Source: Acidobacteriaceae bacterium | GTDB taxonomy: Bacteria; Acidobacteriota; Terriglobia; Terriglobales; Acidobacteriaceae | Length of the DNA: 10,602 nt | Direction: 5' to 3' | Assembly: GCA_003165855.1 (NCBI GenBank) | Contig: PMXH01000206.1 | Coordinates: 1-10,602 of the forward strand | In this document: positions 6,535 through 10,602 of the stretch, in pieces | Layout: every line of letters starts with the position of its first letter | Numbering within the stretch: position 1 is the stretch's first letter | The notes under the pieces: generated by a model | What the model was told of the DNA's origin: nothing | The model's input: only the letters and a program-made list of their open reading frames with translations | The model's database searches: none | Translations under genes and position numbers: made by a program

Positions 6535-8322
6535 TCAGTGTTGGTGTCTGTGTTGGTGCTCTCTCCCAAGTACCTCCACCTCTACATCTATCGGCTCCGG
6601 AATCCGCATGCCAACCTGCTGGCCCTGCGTGAATAGCTGCGTTAATTGGTCACTCAGATCGTCCAGTGCGTGCTTCACGCGAGCTGTGCTAAAGCCGTCG
6701 GGCAGCGCATCGATATTTTGCGGATCTTTCGCTCCCTGAACCATGTTGATCAGCGTTTGCACCACCGGCAGCAGGTTGTTGGTGATAGCGATCCGGCCAC
6801 CGTCCCTGATGAGTCGTGGCAGTTCGTCAGTGCACGAGTTTTCAATCTCCGTCAGCACGTCTTCCAGATACATCGCCGGCAACTCCCAATGGTCATCGAA
6901 CTCAACCAGCAATGTCTGGCGCTCATTGGGTCCGATGAACACAGAATCCAGCGCAAACCGCAGTTCGTTCACTGTCTCGGCAATCACTCCCAGCTGCCGC
7001 GAGATCAGGACCAGCTGCGTTCCCAGGAAGGCTGGCAGACGCGTCGTACTCAACAGGAAGTACTTGCCATTGGCCAGCCAGCTTTGCAGCAGACCAGTCA
7101 TATAGTCGGAAATCATCCGAAAATTGGTGATGTCCGTTTCATCCTGCACGGAATTGTTGAACTCATTGTCCCTGCCGTTCTGCAGGAACCAGATGCCGTA
7201 GTTATCCCGGAGCGAGCCCAGGGTTCCCCTGATCTTGTCAGGATCAACTTCCACCCGGGGATCCTCATTGAAGCGGAAGCTTTGCTCTCCCATCAGAATC
7301 CTGAAATAGGTATTCACTCTCAGGATCGACGGTGGAACCACTCCAAATTGATTGACGATCTCGGCGATCTGGCTCTTTGCCATTTCCTTCAAGGCCTTCA
7401 CGAACTCGGGATCTGCCGTGGGATCGAGCGGATACAAACTATCCAGCAGCGGCATGCAATTATCCATCGCCACCTTGGCTCGAGCATAGAGGCTGGCTTG
7501 CGCGCCCGAGATTACTCCGGCCAGGTCGGATTGCACCGTGTAGGTGCGTTGATTCCATTTCGACTCGACGTGACCTTCAACTTCTGTCAGGCTGAAGGAC
7601 TGCGTCAGCGCTCCCACGAATCCCTTTGCATCGCCGGCGTTCGGCTTCCATCCCAGCGCATCGCCGATCGCTCTCGACGCGATCTGCCCCAGTCCCTGGT
7701 TCCCGCCTCCACCTCCGGAACCAAATCCCGCTCCCGGGCCAGGCCGGGACGTGACTGCGGTCGGATAGCTTACCTCCTGCGTAAGAATGGGATAGGAAAT
7801 CGCATCCTCCACGTCCTTCGTGATTCGCGCGGTCTTCCCCCTACCCTTCACTTGAAAAGCGAGATTGACAAAGTCGCCCTCAAATCCTGGTCCTGGATCT
7901 CCACTCTCGGAGAACCCGCGGATATGCTTAAGTACAATGTTGACCCAGTCGCCGTCGAAGAACTCAAACTCCTTGGGATTCGGTGGGGGCGGATTAGATG
8001 GGGTGAAGGTGATCAAAATGGTGGTGGGAGAGACGACAGTGGGCACAGCGTAGGGGGGGGTGGTGGTCGCGGCACTGCCCGTGCTGAACTTTGCGATCGT
8101 CTTCGGCTGCTGAAAGTCCACTGAACCCGGATCGAAGACCGAATAGTTGGCCGCGTTCAACGGATCGTGCTTGAACGCCTCCTGAGCTTTAGGGGTGGTC
8201 ATGCCTAGCGGGTCCTTAAACCCCGTCGTCGGGCCGACTTGCCCCTTGCTGAACACGGCATCAGAGAAAGTAATCGTGATCGTATTATTCGTTACGTTGA
8301 AATCACTCACTGTGAGAGGCAT
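6535..8322 (-). CDS. Ig-like N-terminal, helical C-terminal protein with His-rich tail (595 aa)
   Basis: Residues 1-~160 are beta-rich and resemble a bacterial Ig-like/SwmB-type repeat (LTVSDFNVTNNTITITFSDAV at the start; later TTILITFTPSNPPPPNP and DWVNIVLKHIRGFSESGD). A Gly-rich linker (195-211) follows, then a long, mainly helical region (~212-575) that I do not recognise, with blocks such as NTYFRILMGEQSFRFNEDPR and NYGIWFLQNGRDNEFNN. The protein ends GREHQHRHQH, a natural histidine-rich tail that could bind a metal ion. There is no signal peptide or membrane span. The start was set at 8322 because AAGGAG lies six bases upstream; the frame is open to 8412 but the extra 30 residues have no ribosome site and are of poor composition. 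It may be a structural or adaptor protein of the cluster (inference). Confidence 0.82.
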   Translation of the reverse strand: MPLTVSDFNVTNNTITITFSDAVFSKGQVGPTTGFKDPLGMTTPKAQEAFKHDPLNAANYSVFDPGSVDFQQPKTIAKFSTGSAATTTPPYAVPTVVSPTTILITFTPSNPPPPNPKEFEFFDGDWVNIVLKHIRGFSESGDPGPGFEGDFVNLAFQVKGRGKTARITKDVEDAISYPILTQEVSYPTAVTSRPGPGAGFGSGGGGGNQGLGQIASRAIGDALGWKPNAGDAKGFVGALTQSFSLTEVEGHVESKWNQRTYTVQSDLAGVISGAQASLYARAKVAMDNCMPLLDSLYPLDPTADPEFVKALKEMAKSQIAEIVNQFGVVPPSILRVNTYFRILMGEQSFRFNEDPRVEVDPDKIRGTLGSLRDNYGIWFLQNGRDNEFNNSVQDETDITNFRMISDYMTGLLQSWLANGKYFLLSTTRLPAFLGTQLVLISRQLGVIAETVNELRFALDSVFIGPNERQTLLVEFDDHWELPAMYLEDVLTEIENSCTDELPRLIRDGGRIAITNNLLPVVQTLINMVQGAKDPQNIDALPDGFSTARVKHALDDLSDQLTQLFTQGQQVGMRIPEPIDVEVEVLGREHQHRHQH

Positions 8323-8405
8323 GGTTTGTCTCCTTCCGCCACGGTTGTTCTCTGTTCCGGTCTGCGGTTGCTCCAAGGCGCCGGTTGCCCGATACGCCAA
8401 TTTGA

Positions 8406-8419
8406 CGCCCAACTGGGCG
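8406..8419. other. Short GC hairpin after the 186-aa gene
   Basis: CGCCC (406-410 of the 8 kb block, i.e. 8406-8410) and GGGCG (8415-8419) pair around AACT, five bases past the stop of the 186-aa gene on the minus strand. There is no T-run, so termination is unlikely to be strong. The remaining gap to 8323 holds only the ribosome site of the next gene. Confidence 0.35.
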
Positions 8420-8424
8420 GCCGT

Positions 8425-8985
8425 TCAAGTCACGCCTTCAGCTTCCAGGTCAGCCGTAACGGAGGCCGGCATCTTAATCTGCTGTCCCACGTTTGTCGCC
8501 TGCATCGTGATGTTCGTAGTCCCCAGCCGCTCCGCCAGCTCCTGCCAGCACGCTGCCAGAGCCGTGCTGGTTAGCTCGATGGGCTGACGGCATTGCTCAA
8601 TTCCCTGCTTGACCATGCTGGCCCAGGGAAGCCACGCTCGCCGCTCATTGCCGAGCCGCGCCAGCTCTTTCAGCTTCTCGTATGACACCAGATCCGACGC
8701 AAACTGCTGTTCAATGCGGTGAAAGCGCTCCTGACAAAACGTCAGCGCTCGCCTCGCCCGGTCCAGATCCACAGGATGACCGACCGCCCTCCGCGCATTC
8801 AGCGACGCCTTCCGCGCCTCGTGCAATGTTCCCATCAGGTCCAGCACCGCGCTTTCCAATCCATCCGCCAGCGCCGCTTCGTCCTTCGGCGGCTTGTCTC
8901 CCAGCGTGACCTGAAGCTCATTCAGCCCATCGTGCAGTTGATGGAGACACACCGACAGATCCCGAAATGTCGTTTCCAGTGCCAC
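8425..8985 (-). CDS. Helical protein of unknown function (186 aa)
   Basis: Predicted almost wholly alpha-helical for residues 1-~155, with heptad-like hydrophobic spacing (FRDLSVCLHQLHDGLNELQV, LESAVLDLMGTLHEARKASL, ARRALTFCQERFHRIEQQFA). It is followed by a short beta-like end, TTNITMQATNVGQQIKMP. I do not recognise a family. It lacks a signal peptide or membrane segment. The start is GTG at 8985. AAGGAGA (complement of 8991-8997), which lies within the last codons of the metallopeptidase gene, is five bases from it, and only two bases separate the two genes. Translation of the two is thus probably coupled, which suggests they work together. A coiled-coil adaptor or chaperone for the metallopeptidase or the 595-aa protein is one guess without direct support. 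Confidence 0.8.
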   Translation of the reverse strand: MALETTFRDLSVCLHQLHDGLNELQVTLGDKPPKDEAALADGLESAVLDLMGTLHEARKASLNARRAVGHPVDLDRARRALTFCQERFHRIEQQFASDLVSYEKLKELARLGNERRAWLPWASMVKQGIEQCRQPIELTSTALAACWQELAERLGTTNITMQATNVGQQIKMPASVTADLEAEGVT

Positions 8986-8987
8986 CG

Positions 8988-10328
8988 CTATCTCCTTACC
9001 AGTTCCTTGTAAAAATTCTCGGTGATCACTCCCGGCCGCGCCATCCGCCGGTCCAATGCAACCCGCGCCGCTCCAATCAGAAACCGCTCGGGGATGATTC
9101 CAGGGTCCACTCCCGCCGCCATCCGCTGCGCCGACTCTTCAATCATCGCTTTATCTTTCTTCTCAAAGCGGATCACCTGCGACAAAGCCTTGTTTCCCAG
9201 CGACTGAAACGGCCGATAGCACATGGTGTCAACCGCCAGCGCGCACGCCTTGGGAAAAGTCGCCAGCACCTTCCTCGGAATTGAGCCCGCCCGCGGGTTG
9301 GGATAAATTCGAGTCCACGCCCGCGAGTACTGTTCCGCTTCCTTCTCAAAGCCCATCCGCCGCAACATCTCCGCACTGATCAGCAGCCGCAGGTAAGGCG
9401 TAGGATGCGGTCCCCTCGGGTTGAAACCAAACACCGCCCCCGGCGCTCGCCCAATCACATCCATCAGCGATCCCACGACCTCCGGTCCGCCCAGCAACAG
9501 TGCACTCATGTCGGCGAACATCTCTCGGTTCCAGCGCACCCACACCGAGGAAACGAATCGCCCCATGTCCGCTTCCAGTAACCTCAACCCAACCTTGCGG
9601 GGTACGTCTTTATTCAGCCCCAGATCGCTCTGCAAATTGTGGCTCACCTCGTGCATCACCGCGCCCAGCGTCCACGGATTCACCAGGCGGTGGTAAGGCA
9701 ACTGCACCAGCGGAAAAGGATTGAGCTGCTTCCCCAATCTCCGCATGCGAATCCCCCGCCGAATCGTGGCGGGCGCGAACCCCGTCTTCATGTAACAGAA
9801 CGGCGGCGGCGCCGGCACCGACCTGGCCACCCCCAGCCCGGTGTACGCAGCCTGGTAGCAATCCATCGCGATCCGGTCGCAGCTCAACAGCCAATCTCCG
9901 TACTTTCCCGAACGCTGGCCAAAGAGCTCAAAATAGAAATCCCAGATCTTTTCGATTCCCTGCACCCAGCGGTGAGCCTTGTCCTTGTGCGACACCACTC
10001 GTTGCAACCGCGGCGAGCTCGGCGTTGCACTGGCCTTCGCAATCGACCGGTGAACGTTCTCCGACATCTTCAACAGGCCACGGCGCAACTTCGTAATCAA
10101 TTCGTTGACGACTTGAATGTGGCCTTCCGAAGGCATCGCTGCCCCGATGCCGAACTCCTCCCGTTTGAAGGGGCGGAGCGCGGCTGCGTGGCGCGTCACA
10201 TTGATCGATTGCGCCCGCAACCAGGGCAACAATACGGGGGCCGCTCCAGCAACCACTTTCGGTCGTGGCCGCGGAGGCCGTTCCACCCGCATTGTTGTCT
10301 CCGGCAGCGTTTCGGGCAGCGTCGCCAT
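8988..10328 (-). CDS. Predicted zinc metallopeptidase-like protein (HEVSH), 446 aa
   Basis: The decisive feature is VMHEVSHNLQSDLG, a zincin HExxH motif at 226-230 (H226, E227, H230). WNREMFADMSALLLGG follows at 266-281; E269 lies 39 residues after the second His and fits a gluzincin third ligand with a downstream Asp (E-x3-D). The N-terminal ~40 residues are Pro/Arg-rich and look flexible. Residues ~65-165 are helical, and the region after 285 contains further helices plus GFNPRGPHPTPYLRL. No named peptidase family is recognised. There is no secretion signal, so the protein would act in the cytoplasm or be delivered by other means; a non-proteolytic structural role cannot be excluded. ATG at 10328 has AAGGTGA six bases upstream. 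It is 37 bases from the zinc-ribbon gene and two bases ahead of the 186-aa gene. Confidence 0.82.
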   Translation of the reverse strand: MATLPETLPETTMRVERPPRPRPKVVAGAAPVLLPWLRAQSINVTRHAAALRPFKREEFGIGAAMPSEGHIQVVNELITKLRRGLLKMSENVHRSIAKASATPSSPRLQRVVSHKDKAHRWVQGIEKIWDFYFELFGQRSGKYGDWLLSCDRIAMDCYQAAYTGLGVARSVPAPPPFCYMKTGFAPATIRRGIRMRRLGKQLNPFPLVQLPYHRLVNPWTLGAVMHEVSHNLQSDLGLNKDVPRKVGLRLLEADMGRFVSSVWVRWNREMFADMSALLLGGPEVVGSLMDVIGRAPGAVFGFNPRGPHPTPYLRLLISAEMLRRMGFEKEAEQYSRAWTRIYPNPRAGSIPRKVLATFPKACALAVDTMCYRPFQSLGNKALSQVIRFEKKDKAMIEESAQRMAAGVDPGIIPERFLIGAARVALDRRMARPGVITENFYKELVRR

Positions 10329-10365
10329 CGTCTTTCACCTTGTAAGGAGTGTTTAGCTTAACTAC

Positions 10366-10602
10366 CTATCTCAACACTTGCCCGCAGCAACGGCAATATG
10401 AGGGCGCGGCCTGTCCTGCGGCTCCGCAGGCACACTGCCCGCCCACCGCGCGTCCATACCGCACCGTTCGGCCGCCTACTCCCGGAGCGCCCACCACCCG
10501 AGCGCCTACCCCTCGCCGAGACACTCCCGTCGCTCCGCGTGTTCCCACAACCCCCGGAACCGCCCCGCCACGAACTCCCAAACGCCTTCCGTAGCGCCAA
10601 CC
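10366..10602 (-). CDS. Gly/Arg-rich protein with C-terminal zinc ribbon (N-terminus beyond right edge)
   Basis: The minus-strand frame ending at the stop 10366-10368 is open to the window edge, giving 78 residues of C-terminal sequence. Most of it is a basic, low-complexity stretch of Gly, Arg, Val and Ala (VRGGAVPGVVGTRGATG). It then ends in QCACGAAG...YCRCCGQVLR, i.e. C-x-C-G followed nine residues later by C-x2-C-G, the spacing of a small zinc ribbon. Low complexity makes all frames look open here, but the paired Cys knuckles placed just before the stop favour this frame. A competing minus frame (10358-10600) and a plus frame (10349-10594) show no such motif. It precedes the metallopeptidase gene by 37 bases and is probably in the same operon. 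Function unknown; nucleic-acid or protein binding is possible. Confidence 0.6.
   Translation of the reverse strand, partial: GWRYGRRLGVRGGAVPGVVGTRGATGVSRRGVGARVVGAPGVGGRTVRYGRAVGGQCACGAAGQAAPSYCRCCGQVLR

Noticed and set aside
6646..8124. 492-codon plus-strand frame opposite the 595-aa gene
   Set aside because: Long because of GC-rich codon bias on the opposite strand; the minus frame has a good ribosome site, sensible domains and operon context.
9639..10361. 240-codon plus-strand frame opposite the zincin gene
   Set aside because: His/Arg/Pro-rich antisense shadow without a ribosome site or motif.
10349..10594. Plus-strand Pro/Thr-rich frame at the right edge
   Set aside because: Low-complexity complement of the Gly/Arg-rich gene; the Cys knuckles of the minus frame are the better evidence.
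1..10602. CRISPR array, tRNA, rRNA or insertion sequence
   Set aside because: No regularly spaced repeats, cloverleaf, rRNA-like stretch or transposase/integrase frame with terminal inverted repeats was found by eye.

Overview
The window reads as ordinary bacterial chromosome of moderately high GC. Codon use is GC-rich in third positions, Shine-Dalgarno sites are clear, and several starts are GTG or TTG. The LuxR-type regulator near the left end and the overall gene style recall Acidobacteriota (Terriglobia/Koribacter-like soil bacteria). That assignment is from memory of similar proteins and was not tested.

Layout. Left edge (1-200, minus): the N-terminal part of a small protein that runs off the window. 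Next (201-723): a divergent intergenic region with two promoter-like hexamer pairs and several inverted repeats. At 724-1176 (plus) lies a small LuxR/GerE-type helix-turn-helix regulator, the only clear plus-strand gene. From the right edge down to 1209 everything is on the minus strand. In transcription order: a Gly/Arg-rich protein ending in a zinc ribbon (partial), a 446-aa predicted zinc metallopeptidase (HEVSH...E), a 186-aa helical protein, a 595-aa protein with an Ig-like N-terminus and a His-rich tail, a 390-aa protein of unknown function, an 82-aa Gly/Ser-rich small protein, a 443-aa protein with peptidoglycan-binding and OmpA-like domains, an M20 metallopeptidase/dipeptidase, and a TIM-barrel amidohydrolase. 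Gaps are short (2 to 139 bases). Two junctions look translationally coupled: a Shine-Dalgarno inside the preceding gene's end at 8986-8997, and an ATGA overlap at 2066-2069.

How the genes may work together. The last two genes are recognisable hydrolases acting on peptides and small amides or esters. The genes before them form a block of uncharacterised proteins, none with an evident signal peptide or membrane segment. The block includes a zincin, a peptidoglycan-binding/OmpA-like protein and an Ig-like multidomain protein. This is the part most likely to be a little-described system. One speculative reading is accessory genes of a phage-tail-like or contractile injection locus continuing beyond the right edge; no sheath, tube, baseplate or ATPase gene is visible here to confirm it. 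No tRNA, rRNA, CRISPR array, transposase or integrase was seen.
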